NCBI GenBank assembly: GCA_023391105.1
Contig: JAEWBO010000042.1
Span: 1-64,000 of the forward strand
Direction of reading: 5' to 3'
DNA length: 64,000 nt
Source of the DNA: Bacillota bacterium
GTDB taxonomy: Bacteria; Bacillota; Clostridia; Christensenellales; SZUA-584
Shown here: in pieces, positions 1-6,861 of the stretch
Numbering within the stretch: the first letter of the stretch is position 1
Layout of the letters: each line of letters starts with the position of its first letter
Notes under the pieces: generated by a model
Told to the model about the DNA's origin: nothing
The model's input: the letters and a program-made list of their open reading frames with translations, nothing else
Databases searched by the model: none
Program-made: the position numbers and the translations under genes

Positions 1-484
1 GAACGCCCATCTGATAGTTGTCACCAGCGACATAGTAGTCAGGCTCTAAGGAACCCAGCGTACGGTCGAAGTTGATCAGTGTGATGCCGGCATCCATGAT
101 CTTCTGCGCAGAGGCTTCAAGCGTATCATTGTGCGGGAACAGCACGATGACTTCGCAGCCAAGCTGTATCAGTTCGTCTATCTGGTTTGCCTGATCGTTT
201 TCACTGTCGGCAGAAATCAGGCGATAGTTCAGGCCAAGTCTGTCAGCTGTGGTCTGAGCAGCCCATTGCACCGCAGCAACCCAGCCAGTGGGAGCTGTGG
301 GAACGGAAATACCAACCAACGGCTTATCGTCCGTAGCAGCGGGGGATTCATCAGCAGGAGCCTGTGATTCGGCAACTGGTTCTGATGTGGTGGGCTCTTC
401 GGATGCAGACGGCTTTGGAGCGCTGCAGGCCACCAGGCCGAGAGCGAGAACCAAGCACAGTGCAATCATAAGAATCTTCTTCAT
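1..484 (-). CDS. Sugar ABC transporter substrate-binding lipoprotein (5' part only)
   Basis: The gene runs off the left edge; 161 codons are visible. It starts at the ATG read from 484 with an AGGAGG Shine-Dalgarno 7-8 bases upstream. The N-terminus is a lipoprotein signal peptide (MKKILMIALCLVLALGLVAC) with lipobox LVAC, so the protein should be anchored outside the membrane at Cys20. A Ser/Pro/Glu/Ala-rich linker follows (about residues 21-50), then the start of a ribose-type periplasmic-binding fold (VGISVPT...GWV, then a stretch like ADSENDQANQIDELI and CEVIVLFP). This is typical of Peripla_BP_4 proteins that bind monosaccharides or polyols. It is the third gene after the LacI regulator and the epimerase on this strand, so it probably delivers the sugar these enzymes use. 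The ligand cannot be told from the sequence. Confidence 0.88.
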   Translation of the reverse strand, partial: MKKILMIALCLVLALGLVACSAPKPSASEEPTTSEPVAESQAPADESPAATDDKPLVGISVPTAPTGWVAAVQWAAQTTADRLGLNYRLISADSENDQANQIDELIQLGCEVIVLFPHNDTLEASAQKIMDAGITLINFDRTLGSLEPDYYVAGDNYQMGV

Positions 485-550
485 GTGTCTTTTTCCTCCT
501 AATTTTTCTTATTCTCAACGGCTTTTTAACCGATAGAGACACTTTTAGTG

Positions 551-591
551 ATTGCTCCGACGATGATAAAATTTATCAAGACTGGAGCAAT
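551..591 (-). promoter_or_regulatory. Nested stem-loop upstream of the binding-protein gene
   Basis: Perfect 8-bp arms ATTGCTCC (551-558) and GGAGCAAT (584-591) enclose a second perfect 6-bp inverted repeat GATAAA (565-570)/TTTATC (572-577), giving a long two-part hairpin with symmetric internal loops. It lies between the epimerase stop (625) and the binding-protein start (484). No U tract follows on the minus strand, so it is not an ordinary terminator. Inference: an mRNA processing or stabilising element that raises expression of the binding-protein cistron, or an operator. Confidence 0.5.
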
Positions 592-624
592 GGACTCCGA
601 CTGGACATACACTTTCAATTCTAT

Positions 625-1503
625 TCAATTGATATGTTTGTCCGTGTCCGTCATAGCATTGAACACTTTATTTAAGAAATTGTAACCGTCTTTAGCCAGC
701 TTGTCGGGGCTTTGCGCCAATGGGCGCCAAAGCGAAACAGCTTTCGCAATCTCCTTAATCTCCGGCGTGAAGCTTTCGATGACAACGGGGCCGGTGTAAT
801 CCGCATCCTTAAGTGCTTCGCGTATAGACGGCCAGTCAAAATGATCTTCGCCGGGCGTTCCACGGTCATTGGCACAGGAATGAAAGTCGAATATCTTGCC
901 CTTTGCCATGCGAATAGCGGCCGGTAAAGACTTTTCTTCTACATTCATATGGAAGGTATCCAGCAGAAAACCCACGTTGTCATATCCCACTAGCTGCAAA
1001 AACTCAAGACCCTGCTCCACAGTGTTCATAAAATCTGTTTCAAACCGATTAAGCGGTTCGAGAGCAAGCGTGACGTTTCTTTTTGCGGCATATTCCGCGA
1101 GTATCTTTATGTTTTCTGCGGCCAGCTTTGTCTGACGCTGCTTTTCATCAGGCGTACAAAGACGCGTTCTGCCGACGGCAGCATACATCGGGCCTGCCAC
1201 ATAAGGGGAACCCACGGTTTTTGCCATATCAATCAGCGTCTTGACATAAGCGATACCGTTTTCACGGTATTCAGACACGTCGCTGCTGATATCACGAGTT
1301 TCACCAAAAGCACCGCAAATATTCACACTGATGCCGACGCGCGATGCTTCCTCGCATACTTTTTCAATATCGATAGCCGAAGGATCTTCAACAGCAATTT
1401 CATATACGTCAAACCCAAAGCTTTTGGCATGGGCCAGCTGATCGAGGCGATCGGTTGAAAAAGGGGAAACCCAAATATAAGAACTCGCTCCAATCTTGGT
1501 CAT
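625..1503 (-). CDS. D-psicose/D-tagatose 3-epimerase-family TIM-barrel protein
   Basis: 292 residues, the usual length of ketose 3-epimerases. The four metal ligands of the family are all present at expected spacing: Glu149 (LALEPLNRFE), Asp182 (LLDTFHMN), His208 (FDFHSC) and Glu243 (VVIESF), and the signatures LNRFET and DTFHMN match D-tagatose/D-psicose 3-epimerases. Such enzymes epimerise free ketohexoses at C3 in the cytoplasm through an enediolate at a divalent metal. The start ATG overlaps the stop of the upstream LacI gene by 4 bases (ATGA), so the two are translationally coupled. The binding-protein gene follows. Substrate preference within the family (tagatose, psicose, allulose, L-ribulose or a keto-polyol) is not determinable by eye. 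It is clearly distinct from the second family member at 10326. Confidence 0.85.
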   Translation of the reverse strand: MTKIGASSYIWVSPFSTDRLDQLAHAKSFGFDVYEIAVEDPSAIDIEKVCEEASRVGISVNICGAFGETRDISSDVSEYRENGIAYVKTLIDMAKTVGSPYVAGPMYAAVGRTRLCTPDEKQRQTKLAAENIKILAEYAAKRNVTLALEPLNRFETDFMNTVEQGLEFLQLVGYDNVGFLLDTFHMNVEEKSLPAAIRMAKGKIFDFHSCANDRGTPGEDHFDWPSIREALKDADYTGPVVIESFTPEIKEIAKAVSLWRPLAQSPDKLAKDGYNFLNKVFNAMTDTDKHIN

Positions 1504-2522
1504 AACTCACTCCTGTTCGCTTCATAAGCCGTGCATGAATCGCGCACGACCAGTTGAGATTCCAGCATCACACCTTGGCAGGGGCAAGGCTCGCAGCGCA
1601 TAAGACGGCAAAGCAGCTCTGCGGCACGCTGGCCGATTTCATAGCAAGGCTGAGCCATTGTGGTGATATGAGGGCGGAACATGGTCGCATGGGCCACGTC
1701 GTCAAAACCCACCACCGAAACGTCACTGGGCACTTTCAGCCCCATATTTTGCGCCCCATTGATGGCGCCAAGCGCCAGCATATCAGAGATGCAGAATATA
1801 GCCGTCGGCCTGTCGCTTTGAAGTAACAGGCTTTGTGCGGCTGCAAGGCCGCTGGAGAAGCTGTAATCGAAGCTGCCATAACGCACCAGAGCGTCATCGG
1901 GCTGAAGCCCGGCTGCAATCAATGCATCCCGATATCCGGCAAGGCGCAAGCGCGTCGAGGGATAGTTGTTGATGCTGCTGACGGTAGCAATTCGCCGATG
2001 TCCCAGAGAGAGCAGATACTCGACAACCTGATAGGCGCTGCGGTAATTATCAATAGCTACGTGCGCCACACTGGTATCCGGGTAGTACTCCGAGCATTGG
2101 ACGATGGGGTATTTGGCTGCATAGTATTCGATGTCGTCTCTGCTCATACCCGTTGCCAGCATTATGGCTCCGTCTGCTCTTTTTTTAGCCAGCATATCGA
2201 GGAAGTCGCGCTCCTGATCGCTATCGCCGCCGGTGGTGCATATCATGAAGCTGTAGCCCAGGCGACGAGCGGAGAAGCCGATTCCGGTCAATATCTGACT
2301 ATAATATGGATTTGTGATGTTCGGTGCCAGAATCAACATGACCCGGCTCTCGCTTTTGCGGAAGTTGCGCGCGAGAATGTTTGGTTCGTAGGAAAGCTTT
2401 TGTATGGCTTCCTCAACCCGTCGCATGGTTTCTTGCGATACATTTCCTTTATGATTGATGACCCGAGAAACTGTGGCCACGGATACTCCCGCTTCCAACG
2501 CCACATCTGCAATTGAAACCAT
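1500..2522 (-). CDS. LacI-family transcriptional repressor of the left sugar operon
   Basis: 340 residues. Residues 1-60 form a LacI helix-turn-helix plus hinge: SIADVALEAGVSVATVSRVI is the classic recognition element, followed by YEPNILARNFR of the hinge helix. The remainder is a type I periplasmic-binding-like effector domain (VMLILAPNITNPYYSQILTGI; STRLRLAGYRDAL; PTAIFCISDMLALGAI; DVSVVGFDD). It is the first gene of the operon LacI-epimerase-binding protein. A 27-bp palindrome (2546-2572) lies 24 bases upstream of the start, downstream of a near-perfect promoter, so autoregulation is very likely. The start ATG at 2522 has a GAGGTAAC ribosome site. The effector is presumably the imported sugar or its phosphorylated product (inference). 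Confidence 0.92.
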   Translation of the reverse strand: MVSIADVALEAGVSVATVSRVINHKGNVSQETMRRVEEAIQKLSYEPNILARNFRKSESRVMLILAPNITNPYYSQILTGIGFSARRLGYSFMICTTGGDSDQERDFLDMLAKKRADGAIMLATGMSRDDIEYYAAKYPIVQCSEYYPDTSVAHVAIDNYRSAYQVVEYLLSLGHRRIATVSSINNYPSTRLRLAGYRDALIAAGLQPDDALVRYGSFDYSFSSGLAAAQSLLLQSDRPTAIFCISDMLALGAINGAQNMGLKVPSDVSVVGFDDVAHATMFRPHITTMAQPCYEIGQRAAELLCRLMRCEPCPCQGVMLESQLVVRDSCTAYEANRSEL

Positions 2523-2545
2523 GGTTGTTACCTCAATGTCAAACT

Positions 2546-2572
2546 TGTAATCGTTTACAGTAAACGATTACA
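2546..2572. promoter_or_regulatory. 27-bp perfect palindromic operator (LacI type)
   Basis: Arms TGTAATCGTTTAC (2546-2558) and GTAAACGATTACA (2560-2572) are exact reverse complements around a single A. Each half is also a 14-bp LacI/CcpA-like site with a central CG (TGTAATCGTTTACA and AGTAAACGATTACA), so two overlapping operators 13 bp apart may be present. The first half also fits the catabolite-responsive-element consensus TGNAANCGNWNNCA. It sits downstream of the predicted transcription start of the LacI operon. Confidence 0.85.
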
Positions 2573-2611
2573 TTCATATTAAACAATTTACCCTGTCACT
2601 CACTGCTTATG

Positions 2612-2640
2612 ACTATATCAATTTAACTTTCGTTTGTCAA
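2612..2640 (-). promoter_or_regulatory. Sigma-A promoter of the LacI-epimerase-transporter operon
   Basis: Read on the minus strand: TTGACA (plus 2635-2640), 17-base spacer, TATAGT (plus 2612-2617). This is one mismatch from consensus. The predicted start point is near 2605, upstream of the operator, so a bound repressor would act as a roadblock or at +30 to +60. Confidence 0.8.
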
Positions 2641-2692
2641 TATAAAATGCGAAAAAATGATAAGAAAGCATGATAAATGACAACAAACGAAA

Positions 2693-2720
2693 GCAGCGCT
2701 GGGCAAAAAGCCAGCGCTGC
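2693..2720 (-). terminator. Intrinsic terminator of the fucose isomerase-like gene
   Basis: Perfect 10-bp arms GCAGCGCTGG (2693-2702) and CCAGCGCTGC (2711-2720) with an 8-base loop. On the minus strand it is followed by TTTCGTTTGTTG. It closes the gene ending at 2755 and insulates it from the LacI promoter. Confidence 0.8.
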
Positions 2721-2754
2721 GTGGTTTTCAAAAAGAAAATGAATATTTCTCGTT

Positions 2755-4083
2755 TTACAGCTCCGTGACGTCCCAACCAAACACCCGGGCAAGCTGAAGC
2801 AGCTGGGGCTTCACATCTCCGGAAATGATGAGGGAGTGGTGCGAGCAAAGCGCATCCATCACCTTATGGCCGTCATTGTAGCGAATCAGAGCACCGTTGC
2901 GGCAATCTGAACCCGGATACTGCACGTAAGATTCGATTTCTGCCTTGATCACAGAGAGCTTTTTAAAGCCGGGATAAATCTTGGCCAGTGTCACAGGGCC
3001 TTCAGGCATACGTGCGTCTATCATGACCGCATTATCATTGACGATGCCAAGCACCTTGGGCCGTAATGTCCACTGCGAGCAGAACGAACGCGGTACAAGA
3101 CCGAAATAGCCGCAGTGTACGCCAAGCGCATGGTTATCCGGATCCTCAATGTCCGGGAAATGATCAATTTTTTCATGCGCCAGCGCCGCCATTCCAACGA
3201 GGAAGGGATAGAGGTTGGTCATCATGATGGGTTTGTCGATCGCACGGTGGATGATATATGTGGACAGCAGCGTCAGCGTATCGCCTTCGCACGCCCAAAT
3301 GATATTATCTCTTTCAAACAGCATGTTCCAAGCGAGACACGGTGTGGTGTCGCAATGGAAGGATTCATTGAGGCAGTTGGAGCCCACGCCAGCCACATCA
3401 CCGATTTCATCGATCACGGCCTTAACGGCTATATAAACCTTAACGGCTTTGAGGAAGTTGGTCTCACATACGCCTTCCTGATTGATATCCCAGTCTGCGC
3501 TGACCTTTCTGGCCTCATCGTCGCTGATGGCGCGCGCCTGCTCGCAGACCTCTTTCCAGCTGCGGTAAATAAGCTGACAGCCAAAGGTCTGCTCCATCTT
3601 CTCGGTGCTTTCCTTTTCCCACCAGTAAAAACGCTTGAATATGTTGGCCTGCATGCCTTCACCGGGGCTGTCCTGAAACATGAGAAATTTTGCGCCCTCT
3701 TTGAGACTGCGCTTGACGCCAAGCGATCTCAGTACGGTTTTGCCCATCTCGATGCTGTAGGGCGAAAAGACATTGCAGCCTAAGTCTCTTAAGTATGTGA
3801 CAATCTCCCAGTCCCACATCTCCACAGTACCAAAGCGCGACGTTATAACCACCATGGGCAATCCATAACCCGTCAATTCGGTATTATGCCGAAAAGCGGC
3901 GTATATAAGCTGGGGAAACAGAATGGCATCAGCTTCGGGAAGCGGGTCTCCCACCTGAACAGGCGGCAAGAATTCTGCCACATCGCCGTAAAACTCATTT
4001 AAGCGTTTCATCTGCTCCTGAAATTCCCCGCGCTCTCTGTCATTCGCTTCTTCAAAAAAAAGGGGTACCAAACGAACTTTCAT
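2755..4083 (-). CDS. L-fucose/L-arabinose isomerase-family protein
   Basis: 442 residues from the ATG at 4083, which has GGAGG 8 bases upstream; the in-frame ATG at 4098 contains that Shine-Dalgarno and is rejected. The protein has the layout of the short L-fucose isomerase-like family: an N-terminal Rossmann-like half, then a catalytic half with WACEGDTLTLLS (Glu266, the expected metal and acid/base Glu), VHCGYFG (His323) and SHHSLIISGDV near the C-terminus. Where E. coli FucI has its second metal ligand Asp, the aligned segment here reads MMTNLYPF, that is Asn290; this alignment is by eye. The family interconverts aldoses and ketoses, but many members have unknown substrates. Its gene is monocistronic, with its own promoter and terminator, inside the sugar locus. 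Confidence 0.75.
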   Translation of the reverse strand: MKVRLVPLFFEEANDRERGEFQEQMKRLNEFYGDVAEFLPPVQVGDPLPEADAILFPQLIYAAFRHNTELTGYGLPMVVITSRFGTVEMWDWEIVTYLRDLGCNVFSPYSIEMGKTVLRSLGVKRSLKEGAKFLMFQDSPGEGMQANIFKRFYWWEKESTEKMEQTFGCQLIYRSWKEVCEQARAISDDEARKVSADWDINQEGVCETNFLKAVKVYIAVKAVIDEIGDVAGVGSNCLNESFHCDTTPCLAWNMLFERDNIIWACEGDTLTLLSTYIIHRAIDKPIMMTNLYPFLVGMAALAHEKIDHFPDIEDPDNHALGVHCGYFGLVPRSFCSQWTLRPKVLGIVNDNAVMIDARMPEGPVTLAKIYPGFKKLSVIKAEIESYVQYPGSDCRNGALIRYNDGHKVMDALCSHHSLIISGDVKPQLLQLARVFGWDVTEL

Positions 4084-4156
4084 GGATATTACCTCCAAAA
4101 CGTATAATAATGTTTAATAAATAGACTTGCCGTGAAGCACGGCGGTGAGAGACAGG

Positions 4157-4185
4157 GTTTGAAAAATAGTGAGTGATTTTCAAAC
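4157..4185. repeat. Inverted repeat in the leader of the isomerase gene
   Basis: Perfect 9-bp arms GTTTGAAAA (4157-4165) and TTTTCAAAC (4177-4185) with an 11-base loop. It lies between the promoter at 4207-4235 and the gene start at 4083. A second small hairpin GCCGTG-aag-CACGGC follows at 4129-4143. An operator or an RNA structure is possible. Confidence 0.5.
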
Positions 4186-4206
4186 AACGGATTGACCGTT
4201 ATTTGT

Positions 4207-4235
4207 ATTCTAGCATAAGCCAGGCAACATTTCAA
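4207..4235 (-). promoter_or_regulatory. Sigma-A promoter of the isomerase gene
   Basis: Minus strand TTGAAA (plus 4230-4235), 17-base spacer, TAGAAT (plus 4207-4212). It leaves a leader of about 115 bases before the ATG at 4083. Confidence 0.7.
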
Positions 4236-4269
4236 CAAGCTTAGAAGGCGGGCGTATACTTTTATTTTG

Positions 4270-4299
4270 TTGACGGTACCGGCGCATCTGCAATACAAT
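4270..4299 (+). promoter_or_regulatory. Promoter of the divergent epimerase gene
   Basis: TTGACG (4270-4275), 18-base spacer, TACAAT (4294-4299). It drives the gene starting at 4355, back to back with the isomerase promoter about 35 bases away. Confidence 0.65.
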
Positions 4300-4354
4300 G
4301 CAAATAACTCTTCACTCACCTACTATTTTAATATGCAAAATGAGGAGGACTCTC

Positions 4355-5344
4355 ATGAAAAGACCCGTTACAATTTGCTCCGGTCAGTTCGGTGATATGC
4401 CGTTGGAACAGCTATGCGAGCTGATGAGCGGCATCGGCTATGAAGGTATCGAGATATCCACGGCTTCTCATATGGACGTTAATAAAGTGATGTCGGATGA
4501 TTCCTATGCAAAATGGTTTTTAGACACACTCGAAAAATACGGCCTTAAGGTTTGGGCACTCGGTTCACATTTAACTGGCCAGTGCGTGGGCGATAACTGG
4601 GACCCGCGGCTGGATAACTTTGCACCCAATGAGCTGTCTCATAAGCCCGAAGCAATAAGAGCTTGGGCTATAGAAGAAATGAAAACCACGGCTCGAGCTG
4701 CAAGAAAGCTTGGTATTGATATCGTTACAGGGTTCCTTGGTTCACCCATATGGAGCTACTGGTACTCATATCCTCAAACAACGCCCGAGATGGTGGAGGA
4801 GGGCTTTGCCAAGATCAAAGAGCTCTGGGAACCGATTTTCGATGTGTTTGATGAATGCGGCGTGCAGCTTGCGTTGGAGGTGCATCCCGCAGAGATCGCG
4901 TTTGATTACTACAGCACGAAAAAGCTTTTTGAAACGTTTGACAACAGACCGACGCTGGGGATTAACTTTGACCCCTCGCATTTTGTCTGGCAGGGTATGA
5001 ATCCCGCAGTTTTCTTAAAGGATTTCTCTGACCGCATTTATCATGTTCATATGAAAGATGTCAAGATGAATCTCGATGGACGCGCAGGCATACTCGGCTC
5101 GCATCTTCAGTTTGGTGACACGCGACGAGCCTGGAACTTCGTGTCTCTCGGTCACGGCGATGTGGATTTCGACGGCATCATTCGTGAACTTAATCAGATA
5201 GGCTATCATGGCCCGCTTTCCGTAGAATGGGAAGACAGCGGCATGGAACGCGTTTTCGGTGCCACCGAGGCCTATGAATATACAAAGAGAATAAACTTTG
5301 AACCGTCCAATGTGGCGTTCGACGCGGCATTGAAAAAAGACTAA
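4355..5344 (+). CDS. Sugar phosphate isomerase/epimerase (xylose isomerase-like TIM barrel)
   Basis: 329 residues from ATG 4355, chosen because GAGGAGG lies 7-8 bases upstream; an in-frame ATG at 4298 lies inside the promoter and has no ribosome site. Four barrel ligands are visible: Glu in LALEVHP, Asp in INFDPSHFVW, His in HVHMKD and Glu in LSVEWED. The segment FDPSHFVWQGM and the insertion around LGSHLQFGD resemble large AP-endonuclease-2-superfamily enzymes in polyol, inositol and keto-glycoside catabolism. It shares architecture with the gene at 9271 (both have NxDPSHxxWQGxxP), so the two are paralogs. The substrate is unknown. It is monocistronic, followed by a hairpin terminator at 5393. 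Confidence 0.82.
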   Translation: MKRPVTICSGQFGDMPLEQLCELMSGIGYEGIEISTASHMDVNKVMSDDSYAKWFLDTLEKYGLKVWALGSHLTGQCVGDNWDPRLDNFAPNELSHKPEAIRAWAIEEMKTTARAARKLGIDIVTGFLGSPIWSYWYSYPQTTPEMVEEGFAKIKELWEPIFDVFDECGVQLALEVHPAEIAFDYYSTKKLFETFDNRPTLGINFDPSHFVWQGMNPAVFLKDFSDRIYHVHMKDVKMNLDGRAGILGSHLQFGDTRRAWNFVSLGHGDVDFDGIIRELNQIGYHGPLSVEWEDSGMERVFGATEAYEYTKRINFEPSNVAFDAALKKD

Positions 5345-5392
5345 GCAGAGAAAAATAAAGATGGGGCTTCGAATCGGCTCATCATTTTTTGG

Positions 5393-5425
5393 AAAGCACT
5401 TCGTTTCAGTACGGGTGCTTTTGCT
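5393..5425 (+). terminator. Probable terminator of the epimerase gene
   Basis: Arms AAAGCAC (5393-5399) and GTGCTTT (5415-5421) followed by TGCTT. The stem is 7 bp and the loop 15 bases, so it is moderate in strength. Confidence 0.5.
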
Positions 5426-5605
5426 TACGCTCAGCAGTGTTTGCGAAAAGGCAAAAAAAACGTTACCATGAGGGTGGGTGGAAAATATTCCATGACGTAT
5501 AGAGCGGGGTGTAGCGGGGTGCTATGAATAAGTGCCCTCACGCTTTTGTTTTGCACCAAGAAAAAAACCATAGCTATATAATTAAAGATCCGAAAAGAGT
5601 GAACA

Positions 5606-5619
5606 CGTGTGCGGGCACG
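5606..5619. promoter_or_regulatory. Putative regulator operator, copy 1
   Basis: CGTGTGCGGGCACG; its reverse complement CGTGCCCGCACACG matches the other two sites (GTGCCCG-n-r-CACG). It lies 99 bases upstream of the regulator start. Confidence 0.6.
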
Positions 5620-5690
5620 CTTTTTAAATTATTTTTGCTTTGAATGCAGGAATATAGCTTACGATAGCGAATAATATAGCCATAGACAAA

Positions 5691-5702
5691 GTGCCCGGGC
5701 AC
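5691..5702. promoter_or_regulatory. Putative regulator operator, copy 2 (perfect palindrome)
   Basis: GTGCCCGGGCAC is a perfect 12-bp palindrome, 16 bases before the ATG of the LacI-type regulator. Occupancy here would block its promoter or translation initiation region, consistent with autoregulation. Confidence 0.7.
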
Positions 5703-5717
5703 GTAAATGAGGTTTGA

Positions 5718-6743
5718 ATGAAAGTTACGATCAGGGAAATTGCCGAAATTGCCAATGTTTCCAGAGGAACGGTTGACAAAGTTTTGAATAACAGACCCGG
5801 TGTCAGTGATGCTGTCAGAGAGAGGGTCAAAAAGGTGGCGGACGCGCTCAACTACCAGCCAAACATCATTGGCAAAGCACTGGCAAGGCAGCATGATCCC
5901 AAGAAAATCGGCATCATTGTGGCGCCCGACTACAATCCCTTTGTGAAAGACATAAAGCTGGGCATCGATACCGCGCGCAGTGAAATTTCGGACTACGGGT
6001 TCGAAGTGGATGTGCGGGTACTCAATACGCTTGAAGCACAAGAACAGCTCAACATCCTGGACAACTTTGTCGAGAATGGCATTGATGCGATTGCCATGTT
6101 TTCAATAGACAACGAGGATATCAGAAAAAAAGTCAATGAAATCGTGGCGATGGGCAAGCCTATTGTCACCTACAACACGGATATTCATGATTCCAATCGC
6201 TTATGCTATGTGGGACAAGATCATTTCAACGGCGGTGTTGTCGCTGCGGATCTGATGACAAAAGTGCTGGGCAGCAATGCGGATGTGCTGATCATCACAA
6301 GCCTTGTGGATCTGGAATGTCATAGGGAGAGAATCGCCGGCTTTAAAGCAGGTCTAAAGCAGTTTGACTCGCGTATCAATGTTGTTGAAATCATGGAGAA
6401 CGAGGATAAAAGCCAGATGGCCTTTGCATTTACACTAAAAAAGCTGGAGCAGTGTCCGAACATGCAAGGCGTATATATCACAGGCGGCGGTGTCAGCGGT
6501 GTGGGCGAAGCGCTCAAAATGCTTGGCAAAGAAAAAGAAATCCGAGTGATCTGCCATGACCTTGTGGAATCCACAGCGTCACTTGTCAGGGAAGGGGTGG
6601 TCGATTTCACGATCGGGCAGGATCCTTTCTTTCAAGGCTATCAGCCTGTAAAAATTTTGTTTGACTATCTGATTGCGGGACGTACGCCCGGTGAGGAGTT
6701 TGTGAGAACGCGGATCGATATCAGAAGCCGCAGTACGATATAA
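5718..6743 (+). CDS. LacI-family regulator of the tagatose/polyol operon
   Basis: 341 residues. The N-terminus VTIREIAEIANVSRGTVDKVLNNRPGVSDAVRERV is a LacI helix-turn-helix (the reading helix is SRGTVDKV rather than the usual SxATVSRV, a variant seen in regulators with ribose-binding-protein-like effector domains), followed by LNYQPNIIGKALARQ of the hinge. Residues 65-341 form a Peripla_BP_4-type domain (IGIIVAPDYNPFVKDIKLGI; IDAIAMFSIDNEDI; VYITGGGVSGVGEAL). The gene is flanked by three copies of a GTGCCCG palindrome-like motif, two upstream of itself and one upstream of the dehydrogenase operon, which are its likely operators. Start ATG 5718 with weak GAGG upstream. The effector is unknown. 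Confidence 0.9.
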   Translation: MKVTIREIAEIANVSRGTVDKVLNNRPGVSDAVRERVKKVADALNYQPNIIGKALARQHDPKKIGIIVAPDYNPFVKDIKLGIDTARSEISDYGFEVDVRVLNTLEAQEQLNILDNFVENGIDAIAMFSIDNEDIRKKVNEIVAMGKPIVTYNTDIHDSNRLCYVGQDHFNGGVVAADLMTKVLGSNADVLIITSLVDLECHRERIAGFKAGLKQFDSRINVVEIMENEDKSQMAFAFTLKKLEQCPNMQGVYITGGGVSGVGEALKMLGKEKEIRVICHDLVESTASLVREGVVDFTIGQDPFFQGYQPVKILFDYLIAGRTPGEEFVRTRIDIRSRSTI

Positions 6744-6757
6744 TTTTTTGCTTTTTA

Positions 6758-6771
6758 CGTGCCCGTGCACG
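6758..6771. promoter_or_regulatory. Putative regulator operator, copy 3
   Basis: CGTGCCCGTGCACG, outer arms CGTGC/GCACG, 91 bases upstream of the dehydrogenase start and just upstream of a candidate -10 (TATACT, 6797-6802) that lacks a good -35. This position fits either activation or repression of the 6862-13443 operon. Confidence 0.65.
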
Positions 6772-6861
6772 CGGTAAAGCTTGGTCATAATAAGTGTATA
6801 CTTCTGCGACTCAAAGCGCAGCTTTATGCAAATAAATAGATAAAAGAAGGAGGAAAGTGTA

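Larger units (their letters stand above)
5345..5717. other. 373-bp intergenic region with regulatory repeats
   Basis: No gene is supported here. It holds the terminator at 5393, a direct repeat AGCGGGGTG (twice between about 5502 and 5522), a degenerate half-site AGTGCCCTCACG near 5531, and two good GTGCCCG-type sites listed separately. No clear sigma-A promoter stands out for the regulator at 5718; TACGAT and TAATAT between 5660 and 5680 are weak -10 candidates. Confidence 0.5.

Noticed and set aside
5500..5525. Direct repeat AGCGGGGTG twice as a CRISPR-like or iteron element
   Set aside because: Only two copies 3 bases apart; too few for an array or origin.
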